The translations under genes were made by a program, and so were the position numbers. From DUZB01 sp963747555 (GTDB lineage Bacteria; Desulfobacterota; DSM-4660; Desulfatiglandales; Desulfatiglandaceae), in contig CAVVFZ010000009.1 in assembly GCA_963747555.1 (NCBI GenBank), forward strand, positions 124,001-188,000: a DNA stretch of 64,000 nucleotides. The letters run 5' to 3'. Shown piece by piece: positions 27,041 through 35,735 of this stretch. Positions within the stretch are counted from its first letter, which is position 1; every line of letters starts with the position of its first letter. The notes under the pieces were generated by a model. That model did no database searches and was not told the DNA's origin. It worked only from the letters and a program-made list of their open reading frames with translations.

Positions 27041-27517
27041 ATGAAAGCCGGGGTTGTATCAGACACCCATCTGAGAGGGATTACGAGCGATTTTCAACGA
27101 ATTTGCGAGGAATACCTGTCCGATGTGGATATGATCTTGCATGCAGGGGATATCGTCTCCGTGGAGGTGGTGAAATTCTTGGAAAGAGGTTCCTTCCACG
27201 GGGTTTGTGGAAATATGGATCCCCTTGAGATGAGGGCTGTCTTACCCGACAAACTGGTGCTGAATATAGGAAAATACCGGGTCGCGCTGATTCATGGATG
27301 GGGTTCATCGGAGGGTCTGGAAGAGAGGATCCGGCCGCTTTTTCGCGATGTTGATGTAATCGTCTATGGTCATTCCCATAAAGCGGTGAATCATATGAAA
27401 AACGGAGTTCTTTTCTTCAACCCCGGCACGGCTACCGGTTACAGCTCTTCCGGGATGCATTCCATTGGAATCCTTGAATTTGGAGAGACGGTTTCGGGAA
27501 CGATTATCCCCATTTGA
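27041..27517 (+). CDS. YfcE/MJ0936-type metallophosphoesterase
   Basis: About 158 residues starting MKAGVVSDTHLRG. All metal motifs of the calcineurin-like family are present: SDTH (about 7-10), HAGDIV (about 36), GNMDP (about 59, N replaces the usual C), IHGW (about 86), YGHSHKA (about 109). FFNPGTATG is the family C-terminal signature. It hydrolyses phosphodiesters; substrate unknown. The ATG follows CCAAGG. Confidence 0.85.
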   Translation: MKAGVVSDTHLRGITSDFQRICEEYLSDVDMILHAGDIVSVEVVKFLERGSFHGVCGNMDPLEMRAVLPDKLVLNIGKYRVALIHGWGSSEGLEERIRPLFRDVDVIVYGHSHKAVNHMKNGVLFFNPGTATGYSSSGMHSIGILEFGETVSGTIIPI

Positions 27518-27533
27518 AGCGTTATCCTCTGAA

Positions 27534-27621
27534 TGGAGTCAGATGCGGCAGCAAAAAAGAACCTGCGAAGGAATGGCTTTGCTGAATCCACACACAGTAC
27601 CAGCGAATTTAAATAGGATAC
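27534..27621 (-). mobile_element. Fold-back element remnant, copy G (left arm, reversed)
   Basis: Contains GATGCGGCAGCAAAAAAGA and ends AAATAGGATAC, i.e. the reverse complement of the left arm of copy A. The other half is missing. It lies between the phosphoesterase and lapA. Confidence 0.65.
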
Positions 27622-27683
27622 GGAGTATCGCTGTTTTTTATTTTTGAGTTTACGGAATTTACAAATCATTAGGGAGGCGGGGA

Positions 27684-28034
27684 ATGAAACATCTGAAAGT
27701 GATTGTGGTTATCCTGTTTTTGCTTATTATCGTGGTTCTGGCTGTCCAGAATTATGCCGCATTGTCAACGCCCATCAGTTTCAAGGCCCATCTGGTTTTC
27801 TTCGAGCATGAAACCACCGGGATGCCTGTATTTCTGATTGCCATTATCACATTCTTGGTGGGAGTGGTGGCCGTGTGGGTTTATGGCATCGGCGAACGTA
27901 TCAGCATGAAGAGAGAGATTAGGGCGTTGAACAAGGAAGTCAGGGAAAAGGAAAAGGAATTGAACTCCCTGAGGAATTTACCGGTAACGACACAGGATCT
28001 GGAACCGGAAAAGACTGCTGAAGTGCAGGAGTAG
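27684..28034 (+). CDS. lapA: LapA-domain membrane protein
   Basis: 116 residues. First hydrophobic helix (IVVILFLLIIVVLAVQN) and second (FLIAIITFLVGVVAVWVYGI), then a basic/acidic coiled tail (REIRALNKEVREKEKELNSL). This is the DUF1049/LapA pattern. In E. coli LapA-LapB act with FtsH on LpxC stability and LPS assembly. It is directly upstream of lapB. An AGGGAGGCGGGG site precedes the ATG. Confidence 0.85.
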   Translation: MKHLKVIVVILFLLIIVVLAVQNYAALSTPISFKAHLVFFEHETTGMPVFLIAIITFLVGVVAVWVYGIGERISMKREIRALNKEVREKEKELNSLRNLPVTTQDLEPEKTAEVQE

Positions 28035-28057
28035 CCCTTTCAGAGGAATTTTCACCC

Positions 28058-29275
28058 GTGCAATCCACATGGCAATGGTTTATTGATTTCCCCTCCCTTC
28101 AAATATTGTTGGCGATTTTGGTCGCTGTCCTTATAGGTGTCGCCATCGTGGGATATTTCCGAAGTTTAAGGGAAAGAACCGGGGTTACAGCTCAAACCGG
28201 AGACAAGTCTTTTTTCAAAGGGATCCAGTTTCTGCTCTCCGATGATCGGGATCAGGCCATAGAAGAATTCACCAAGTCGGTTCAGGTGAATTCTAATACC
28301 ATTGAAACCTATGTGACACTTGGAAACCTTTACCGGTCAAAGGGAGATATCGATCGTGCCATTCGCATCCGGCAGAACATTATTCTGAGACCGAACATCG
28401 ATGAGCGGATAAAAATAAGGGCGCTTCTCGATCTCGGAAAGGATTACAGGAAAGGAGGATTCCTGAACAGGGCGCTCAAGACTTTTCTGCAAGTGACGCA
28501 GAAACGTCCTAATGATGTGGAGACCTTTATAGAAGTGGAACGAATCTATGAAGAGCTGAAGGACTGGGATAACGCCTACCTCACAAGACAGAAGATCGCA
28601 AGGATAAGCCGAAAAGATTATAGCCATATTCTTGCCCATTATCTGGTGGAAAAGGGGAAAAGCTGCCAGGTGGAAGGGGATTTAAACCGGGCAAAGGTTT
28701 TTTTTGGAAAGGCGATAAGCACGTATAAAGGTTGCGTTGATGCCTATCTGCACCTTGGGGATTTCTTCTTTGCCAAGGAAGAGTATGAAAAAGCCATATC
28801 CACATGGAAAAAGGTGGTGGCAATCGCTCCGCAGTTCACTTTCCTGGCCTATCGAAGATTAGAGGGGGCCTACTCCAAAATGAAAAACCTGAAACCGGTG
28901 GAAGATTTCTTGAAAGAATGCGCCAAATCCAACCAGGATGCTTTTACCCATATGGCACTGGCGAGATATCTCTATAACGAAAATGATGTGGAAGGCGCCT
29001 TGAAAGAGGCTGAGAATGCGCTTGAACTGGATCCCACCTTCTGGGAGGCCAGGAGATTCAAAGGGCAGATCCTGATCAGTCATGGGAAGGAAAAGGAGAT
29101 TGTGGCCGATTACGCGGAAATTCTCTCCCTTCTCAATATGCCCTATCTCCGTTTCCAGTGCTCCCAATGCGGTTTTGAGCCGGACGACTTACAGTGGCGG
29201 TGCCCCCAGTGCAATATGTGGGACACGATCGGGCTGGTGGATTCCTCGGTCGCGGTGGTTGAGAGCAAGGGATGA
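28058..29275 (+). CDS. lapB: LapB (YciM), TPR lipopolysaccharide assembly protein
   Basis: 405 residues, GTG start. An N-terminal membrane helix (LQILLAILVAVLIGVAIVGY), then about nine TPRs (DQAIEEFTKSVQVNSNTIET, VDAYLHLGDFFFAKEEYEKA, ALARYLYNENDVEGALKEAE) and a C-terminal rubredoxin-like metal site (CSQCG...CPQCNMWD). This is the LapB layout; it recruits FtsH to LpxC and couples to LPS transport. It overlaps mutS as ATGA, so lapA-lapB-mutS are probably cotranscribed. Confidence 0.92.
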   Translation: MQSTWQWFIDFPSLQILLAILVAVLIGVAIVGYFRSLRERTGVTAQTGDKSFFKGIQFLLSDDRDQAIEEFTKSVQVNSNTIETYVTLGNLYRSKGDIDRAIRIRQNIILRPNIDERIKIRALLDLGKDYRKGGFLNRALKTFLQVTQKRPNDVETFIEVERIYEELKDWDNAYLTRQKIARISRKDYSHILAHYLVEKGKSCQVEGDLNRAKVFFGKAISTYKGCVDAYLHLGDFFFAKEEYEKAISTWKKVVAIAPQFTFLAYRRLEGAYSKMKNLKPVEDFLKECAKSNQDAFTHMALARYLYNENDVEGALKEAENALELDPTFWEARRFKGQILISHGKEKEIVADYAEILSLLNMPYLRFQCSQCGFEPDDLQWRCPQCNMWDTIGLVDSSVAVVESKG

Positions 29276-31893
29276 AACAAGGTCGCAACGGAATGACCCC
29301 TATGTTGAGACAGTATATGAGCATCAAGGATGCGTTTCCGGATGCTGTTTTATTCTTTCGCATGGGGGATTTTTATGAGATGTTTTTTGATGATGCGGTC
29401 CGGGCGTCCAAAATCCTGGGAATTGCCCTCACGGCGAGGGGAACGTACAAAGGGGAAAAAATTCCCATGTGCGGCATTCCCTACCATGCTTACAAGGCCT
29501 ATATCGGAAAACTGGTGGACAGCGGCGTGAAGGTCGCGGTCTGTGAACAGACGGAAGATCCCGCGGCAAGCAAAGGCATCGTCAAAAGAGAAGTGGTCAG
29601 GGTGGTCACTCCTGGCGTCGTGGTGGATGAGCAGGAGGTGGATCACAAAGACAACATTTTCATGGCCTCCGTGTCGGAAGGCGACGAAACCTACGGCCTT
29701 GCCCATCTGGACCTTTCAACGGGCGAATTCCGGGTAACGGAGATCCGCTCTTTTGAACCGCTTCTGGATGAGCTTGCGAGGATAGGACCTGCCGAACTCC
29801 TGGTTCCCGAAAACAGCGGCCTTGCGCGGATGGAGGCGCTTTCCGCGTATCGGTTGGAACAGCTCAACGGCGATTTTTTTGATCCGCGCGGTTCGGAGAG
29901 GCTTTTAAAGGAGCAATTAGGGGTCAGCTCCCTGGCAGGATTCGGCCTCGAGGACATGGTGCAGGGAGTTTACGCGGCCGGCGCCCTGGTTCACTATCTG
30001 CGAGATACGCAAAAAGGCCTCCCCGCACATATCAGAGAGATCGTCTCCTACCACCTGACCGATTTCATGGTGCTGGATGAATCCACCTGTACGCACCTGG
30101 AATTACTCAAATCCATGAGTCGTCAGACCGTAAAGGGGACCCTCTTTGAGATCCTCCATAAGACTGTCACACCCATGGGCAGCCGTCTTCTGAAAAACTG
30201 GATTTCCTACCCACTCGTGAAGATTGATGCCATCAGGGAACGATTGGCGGCGGTTGCCTGCTTCAAGGAAAATCCCCTCATGAGGTCTGAAATGCGGGAC
30301 AATCTGAGAGGCATCCATGACTTGGGACGGTTAAACGGTCGAATCAGCTTGAAACGCGCAAACGCACGGGATCTCCTGGCCCTCAAGGCCTCCCTTGCGA
30401 TTTTGCCCTCCATCAGGCAATTGCTGGAACAATCCACGAGTACGCTTCTGTCGAATATCGCTTCCCGAATTGATCTCCTTGAGGATGTTGTGGCCCTTAT
30501 TGACGCGTCTATCCATGATGAACCTCCTCTGTCCATGAAAGAGGGGAGATTTATAAAGAAGGGATATAACAAAGAGCTTGATGATCTGGTCTCCCTGAGC
30601 CGCGATGGAAAAAGCTGGATTGCCAAATTCGCGCTCTCTGAACGGGAACGGACAGGAATTTCCAACCTGAAGGTGGGATTTAACCGGGTTTTCGGTTATT
30701 ATATAGAGATCTCCAAATCCAATCTGTCTCTTGCGCCCCCCGATTATGTGCGGAAGCAGACTCTTGTGAATGGGGAGCGGTTTATTACGGAGGCGCTCAA
30801 GATCAGAGAAAGCCAGGTTCTTGGGGCTGAAGAGAAGAGGGTGGAGCTGGAGGCTCATCTGTTTGAGGAAATCAGGGGGCGAATCGCGCGGGAGAATCAG
30901 CGAATAAAGGAGACCTCCGAACTCGTATCCACGGTCGATCTGCTTGCGGGGCTTGCGGAGGCGGCCGAAGACCATAATTATGCCTGTCCTGAAATAAACG
31001 AAAGTCTGGAATTAAATATTGTGGACGGCAGGCATCCCGTCGTAGAGCTCAGTGTGAAAGAGGAAGATTTCGTGCCCAACGACATTACTCTGAACGCGGA
31101 AGACCAGCAGATCGTCATCATTACGGGACCGAATATGGCCGGGAAATCGACCATCCTCAGGCAGACCGCCCTTACGGTTCTCATGGCCCAGATGGGGAGC
31201 TTTGTGCCGGCTTCAAAGGCTGTTATAGGCATTGTGGATCGCATTTTCACGAGGGTGGGGGCGTCTGACGATCTGGCAAGGGGACGAAGCACATTTATGG
31301 TGGAAATGAATGAAACGGCCAATATATTGCGGCATGCCGGCCCGAAAAGTCTGGTGGTGCTGGATGAAATTGGAAGGGGAACCAGTACCTATGACGGTTT
31401 GAGTATTGCCTGGGCAGTGGCGGAATCTCTCCACGAACACAAGGGAACGGGCGTGCGAACGCTGTTTGCCACCCACTACCATGAACTGACGGAACTGGCT
31501 GCCACCATGACGAGGGTGAAGAACTTCAATGTAGCCGTCAGGGAGTGGAATGATAAAATTGTTTTTCTCCGGAAGATGGTCCCGGGGAGCGCCAGTCGAA
31601 GCTATGGCATTCAGGTGGCGCGCATAGCGGGGATCCCGGAAGGGGTGATTGAGAGGGCAAAGGAGATTCTGAACAACCTTGAAGGTGCGGAAAGAGATGA
31701 GATCGGCAGACCCCGTCTGGCAACCGAAAGAAGGAGACATCCTAAAGGCGAAATGGTACAACTTAACCTGTTCGGATCTCTTGAACCGCATCTGAGGGAT
31801 TGGATTCACGGAATTAACGTGAATTCCATGACCCCGATCGATGCCCTGGTGGAGCTGGGCAAACTCAAGGAATATGTGGATTCGGAAAAGTGA
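29272..31893 (+). CDS. mutS: DNA mismatch repair protein MutS
   Basis: 873 residues. The mismatch-binding domain begins at TPMLRQYMSIKDAFPDAVLF with the Phe-x-Glu of GDFYEMFFDDA (about 35-40). Connector and lever domains follow. The ATPase has Walker A TGPNMAGKSTILRQ (about 615), Walker B LVVLDEIGRGTS and FATHYHELTEL. The C-terminus NSMTPIDALVELGKLKEY is the conserved MutS tail. No frameshift. Overlaps lapB by 4 nt. Confidence 0.97.
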   Translation: MKQGRNGMTPMLRQYMSIKDAFPDAVLFFRMGDFYEMFFDDAVRASKILGIALTARGTYKGEKIPMCGIPYHAYKAYIGKLVDSGVKVAVCEQTEDPAASKGIVKREVVRVVTPGVVVDEQEVDHKDNIFMASVSEGDETYGLAHLDLSTGEFRVTEIRSFEPLLDELARIGPAELLVPENSGLARMEALSAYRLEQLNGDFFDPRGSERLLKEQLGVSSLAGFGLEDMVQGVYAAGALVHYLRDTQKGLPAHIREIVSYHLTDFMVLDESTCTHLELLKSMSRQTVKGTLFEILHKTVTPMGSRLLKNWISYPLVKIDAIRERLAAVACFKENPLMRSEMRDNLRGIHDLGRLNGRISLKRANARDLLALKASLAILPSIRQLLEQSTSTLLSNIASRIDLLEDVVALIDASIHDEPPLSMKEGRFIKKGYNKELDDLVSLSRDGKSWIAKFALSERERTGISNLKVGFNRVFGYYIEISKSNLSLAPPDYVRKQTLVNGERFITEALKIRESQVLGAEEKRVELEAHLFEEIRGRIARENQRIKETSELVSTVDLLAGLAEAAEDHNYACPEINESLELNIVDGRHPVVELSVKEEDFVPNDITLNAEDQQIVIITGPNMAGKSTILRQTALTVLMAQMGSFVPASKAVIGIVDRIFTRVGASDDLARGRSTFMVEMNETANILRHAGPKSLVVLDEIGRGTSTYDGLSIAWAVAESLHEHKGTGVRTLFATHYHELTELAATMTRVKNFNVAVREWNDKIVFLRKMVPGSASRSYGIQVARIAGIPEGVIERAKEILNNLEGAERDEIGRPRLATERRRHPKGEMVQLNLFGSLEPHLRDWIHGINVNSMTPIDALVELGKLKEYVDSEK

Positions 31894-31956
31894 GGAACCA
31901 CGGATTTGAAGACCGATGGTGCAAGTTGGATGGTTCAGTGAATCATTTGGAAATAT

Positions 31957-33772
31957 ATGGGGATTAAACCGTATCATATCGTATGGATCATCCTTGCGAC
32001 GCTTCTTTTTGGGGGCGTGCATGGCGAGGTGTGTGCGGCCAAGGAGAGGGCTAAGGCCCTGTTTGAGAAGGCCGACCACTCCAAAAAAGACCTGTTGAAT
32101 TCCTCCAAAAAGAAAAAATATCGCCACAACTGGTTGACCTGCATCAAGGATTATCAAAAAGTCTACAAATCCTACCCGAAGAGCGAAGAAGCTCCCAGAG
32201 CGTTATTCAACGAGGCCAGACTCTACACCCTTCTTTACCGGTATTCCGGAAAATCGACAGATCTTGACGAGGCCATCGCAGACTATCGGCAGGTCGCCGA
32301 TCAGTACAAGAACGATCGCCTGGCCGATGACGCGCAATACAGGATAGGAGAAATCTATTACACCTCCCTCAATGATCCCACCCAGGCCTATGTAGAATTT
32401 CTGAAGGTGGACGTGAATTTTCCTCAAGGAGATATGCGCCCGCGGGCAAAGGAGATGATCGATACGCTGGCCGTGAAGTTGCGAAATGTGAAAGACGAGG
32501 CACGGGAGCAGGCAAAGGGCGGCGCAAAAAGGGTGACGATCAAAGATATCCGGTACTGGTCGACCCCGAACTACACGAGGGTGGTGGTGGATGCCGAAGG
32601 CCCCGTAAAATATGACCACCATCTGCTCAAAGCCGATCCGGACAATAAGAAACCTCGCCGGTTATATATCGATCTGGAAAATGCACATGTTGCCAAGAAC
32701 ATCGACAGCGACGTGGCCATCAAGAATGATCTGCTTCAAAGTGCCAGGGCCGGCCAGTTCACCAAAAATACGGTTCGTGTGGTCCTTGACATAGAAAAGA
32801 TCGGCGGATATGACATCTTTCATCTTTTCGACCCGTTTCGGATTGTGGTGGATGTCCGCAGATTTTCCCAAGAGCAGACAAAGAAGAGTGATGAACCTGT
32901 TGCCGATTCCGGAGAAGAGCCGGTTGCGGATTCAAGCGAAAGAATCTGTTTCCGGCGCAGAGAAAGAACCCGTTTCCAAGCCAGCGAAAGAATTGGTTGT
33001 GAAAAAACGGCCGGTTCAAAGGGGTGTTAGAAAGGCGGCAGCTCCGGACAAAACCATCTCCCTTGCCAGACAGCTCGGATTGAATGTGAAACGCATTGTG
33101 ATCGACCCGGGACACGGCGGCAGGGACCCGGGTTGTGATGTCCGTGGGGGGCTCCAGGAAAAGACGATCACCTTGAGCATTGCAAAACTGCTGGCGGAAG
33201 AGCTGAAAAAGAAATTAGGCTGTGAAGTGTTCCTCACGAGGGATCGGGACGAATTTCTGTCGCTTGAGAGCAGGACGGCGATTGCCAACGTGAAAAAGGC
33301 CGATCTGTTCATCTCCCTTCATGTAAACGCCCACAAAAGCAGAAATATCAAAGGACTGGAGACCTACTTCCTGAATATGGCCACGGACAAGGGCGCCGTG
33401 ATGGTAGCCGCGAGAGAAAATGCCACCTCCGAAAAGAATATAAGCGATCTGCAGACCATTCTGAACGACCTGATGTTGAATACAAAAATCTATGAGTCGA
33501 GCAGACTGGCCCACAAGGTCCAATCAGGCATGTACGGCGCCATCAAGGCAGGATATGGAGGAACCAGAAACCTTGGCGTGAAGCAGGCGCCTTTCTATGT
33601 GCTCATCGGTGCGGAAATGCCGGCCATTCTCGTGGAGGTGGGATTTCTTTCCAATCCCACCGAAAAGAATAGGCTCCTGAGCAGTAAGTATCAGGAAGAA
33701 ATCGCCCGGGGCATCTGTTCCGGCATAAACGCCTATATCAAGAGCATTGAAGTGGTTTATCACGCCGAGTAA
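31957..33772 (+). CDS. N-acetylmuramoyl-L-alanine amidase, frameshifted
   Basis: About 605 residues over two frames joined near 32935. A signal peptide (IILATLLFGGVHGEVCA), TPR-like helices (SCYLYRYSGK-like DEAIADYRQVADQYKNDRLA), an AMIN domain (IKDIRYWSTPNYTRVVVD; FRIVVDVRRF) for septal/wall targeting, then the Amidase_3 catalytic domain: IVIDPGHGGRDPG (zinc His), Glu/His region GGLQEKTITL, LFISLHVNAH (zinc His), and EVGFLSNPTEKNRLL. Family AmiC-like; it splits septal peptidoglycan. The break is one extra base in GGTTGCGGATTC. Confidence 0.85.
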
Positions 33773-33794
33773 ATCCGGGTGTAATTTACGGCTC

Positions 33795-33817
33795 GTTCCC
33801 ACGCTCCGCGTGGGAAC
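33795..33817. repeat. Short perfect palindrome after the amidase
   Basis: GTTCCCACGC (33795-33804) pairs with GCGTGGGAAC (33808-33817). This well-known short palindrome is scattered in many bacterial intergenic regions. It may act as an mRNA 3' end. Confidence 0.8.
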
Positions 33818-33840
33818 GTATGTTCCGATGAACGATCTAC

Positions 33841-34099
33841 GTATCCTATTTTGAATTTCCTGGCGGCAAAGTGATGACCAGGAAAAACCATTCCGTCACG
33901 AGGTCTTTTTTGCTGCCGCATCTGATTCCTATGGCAGCACCGGCCCTTCTATGCTGGTACGGGCAAGAGGATGAAACGCAAGGGGTTTTGTTGTACCAGC
34001 ATAGAAGGCCCTCTCAACGGTCGTTGAAGGTCTATCCAAGATGCAGCAGCAAAAAAGACCCCGTGACTCCATTCCTGCCAGGATTCTTGAATAAGATAC
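33841..34099. mobile_element. Fold-back element, copy D, with 8-bp target duplication
   Basis: A 259-bp copy from GTATCCTATTTTGAATTTC to TTCTTGAATAAGATAC. Both flanks carry CGATCTAC: 33833-33840 on the left and 34100-34107 on the right, an exact 8-bp duplication. The right duplicate covers the prfB stop codon. Inner hairpin CCTTCTATGCTGGTAC (33945-33960) with GTACCAGCATAGAAGG (33993-34008). This is the best evidence that the family inserts by transposition. Confidence 0.88.
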
Positions 34100-34103
34100 C
34101 GAT

Positions 34104-35205
34104 CTACTTTTGTTTTCTTCTCAGATAGGCGTCAATGAATGCGTCTATATCTCCGTCCATTACCCTTTCCACGTTGCCCGTTTCCATGTTCGTGCGGTGG
34201 TCTTTTACCAACTGATAGGGGTTGAACACGTAGGACCGTATCTGGCTTCCCCAGGAGATATCCTTGCTTGTATCGTGCATGTCATGCTTTTTCTGCTCGA
34301 GTTTGTTCCTCTCGATATCGTAGAGCTTTGATTTCAGAACCTTCATGGCCATATCTTTGTTGCGGTGCTGCGATTTTTCGTTCTGGCACTGGGTGACGAT
34401 ACCGGTCGGAAGATGGGTGATTCTTATGGCGGAACTGGTTTTGTTGACATGCTGACCTCCGGGGCCGCTGGCTCTGAAGGTGTCGATACGGAGATCATTT
34501 TCATCTATTTCAATAACGATGTCCGTGTCAATTTCAGGCAGTACGGATACGGAAGCAAAGGAGGTATGTCTCCTTTTGGTGGCGTCAAAGGGAGAAATTC
34601 TGACCATTCTGTGAATCCCATGCTCGGATTTCAGGTTCCCGTAAGCATAGGCCCCCGATATGGTAAAGGTGACGTTTTTTATCCCCGCCTCGTCTCCGGG
34701 AAGATAGTCGATAACCTGGGATTTGAGCCCCCTGGTTTCCGCCCAACGGATGTACATCCTGAAGAGCATTTCGACCCAGTCCTGGGCCTCCGTGCCTCCG
34801 GCGCCGGCATTGATGGCAACAATGGCGTTTCGCTTATCATCCGGCTCGGAGAGCAGGGAATCCAATTGCAATGTCTTTACTTTCTTTTGGGCCAGGCGAA
34901 TTTCGTCGAATACCTCTTTCAGCGTGGTTTCATCATCTTCTTCTCTGGCCATATCCGCCATGATTTTGGCATCCTCCACCTGGTTGTGCAGGGCCTGCCA
35001 GGTGTCGATCGTCTCCTTAAGAACGGACCGCTCCTGGGACAGCTGGGAAATCTGGTCCTGGTCTCTCTGCCAGAAATCCTTGCTTGCCATCATTTTGTCG
35101 ATTTTTTTCAGTTCCTCTTCCTGGACGTCTAAGTCAAAGATGACCTCGCAACTCTTCAAGCGTCACGGTAATGGTATCGATGGTGTCTATAATTTCTGTG
35201 TACAT
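34104..35205 (-). CDS. prfB: Peptide chain release factor 2 with programmed +1 frameshift
   Basis: RF2 recognises UGA/UAA. Translation starts at ATG 35205 with a GGAGG site; 23 codons end at an in-frame TGA (35136-35134), in the sequence CTT TGA C preceded by GAGG. This is the well-known RF2 autoregulatory site: slow termination makes the ribosome slip +1 to GAC and read the long frame (DLDVQEEELKK...). The long frame holds the GGQ peptidyl-hydrolysis motif in RASGPGGQHVNKTSSA, the SPF codon-recognition motif in RISPFDATKRR, and ends CYLRRKQK-like YLRRKQK. It overlaps the target duplication of element copy D at its stop. Confidence 0.95.
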
Positions 35206-35364
35206 GATTTTCCTCCGGTATGTTGCGTATGTCCTTCCTGGCAAATGGTTTCTCCGATGCCTGCAATGTAATGGTTGACGAAAATTTTTTCAAGTCTGTT
35301 TTTATTTCGATTACCCTGCCTCCTTAGAATGAAACAACTTCAGCCGAATGTCTTTATACATCTC

Positions 35365-35398
35365 TCCATTCCTGCCGGTGCTTTTGGATAGCATATGG
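35365..35398. mobile_element. Possible fold-back element right-end remnant
   Basis: ATTCCTGCCGGTGCTTTTGG followed by ATAGCATATGG resembles the right end of copy C (ATTCCTGCCGGTGATCTTGA...). About 34 bp only; the rest of the 35206-35480 gap (prfB upstream region) shows nothing certain. Confidence 0.35.
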
Positions 35399-35489
35399 CT
35401 TTGTGACTGCGATATTTCTTGACGTCTTCAAAGGACATGTGGCATATGGAAAAAAAGGATCGGCTCTGATAAAAGGTATCTCCTTCGTG

Positions 35490-35675
35490 GGTTAGAGAAA
35501 ACCAACTGCTTGACGGGAAATCCTCCTGTGATCAAGTGAGAACCCTTGAGTATGCGGCAATGAAGTCTGCCATGAACCGCCCTAATTGAAGGGATGATGA
35601 CTTCTACCTCAACGATATATCGGGGGTAGGAGTGTCTGTCGCCTGCCCCACCTGAAATTCCGGTGGGTTTTTTTT
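35490..35675 (+). promoter_or_regulatory. Riboswitch-like leader with terminator switch
   Basis: Upstream of the antiporter there is a structured leader: CTTGA/TCAAG near 35510-35540, GCGGCA/TGCC and CCGC near 35556-35582, and a strong stem GGGGTAGG (35623-35630) with CCTGCCCC (35642-35649) around an 11-nt loop. The CCC of this stem (35647-35649) is also the first part of a terminator CCCACC (35647-35652)/GGTGGG (35662-35667)/T8 (35668-35675). The two pairings exclude each other, the classic expression platform. Ligand unknown; ion riboswitches (the Na+ DUF1646 and Li+ nhaA classes) are known before such transporters. Confidence 0.6.
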
Positions 35676-35683
35676 GTTTAGAA

Positions 35684-35720
35684 GCCCTGCAAGGTTGCCA
35701 CCTGACAGGGCATTTTTTTT
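35684..35720 (+). terminator. Second tandem terminator before the antiporter
   Basis: GCCCTG (35684-35689) pairs with CAGGGC (35706-35711) followed by A and eight T (35713-35720), just before the AGGAGG ribosome site. It follows the first terminator at once, so it may be a second attenuator. Confidence 0.6.
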
Positions 35721-35735
35721 ATAGGAGGCATTTCT

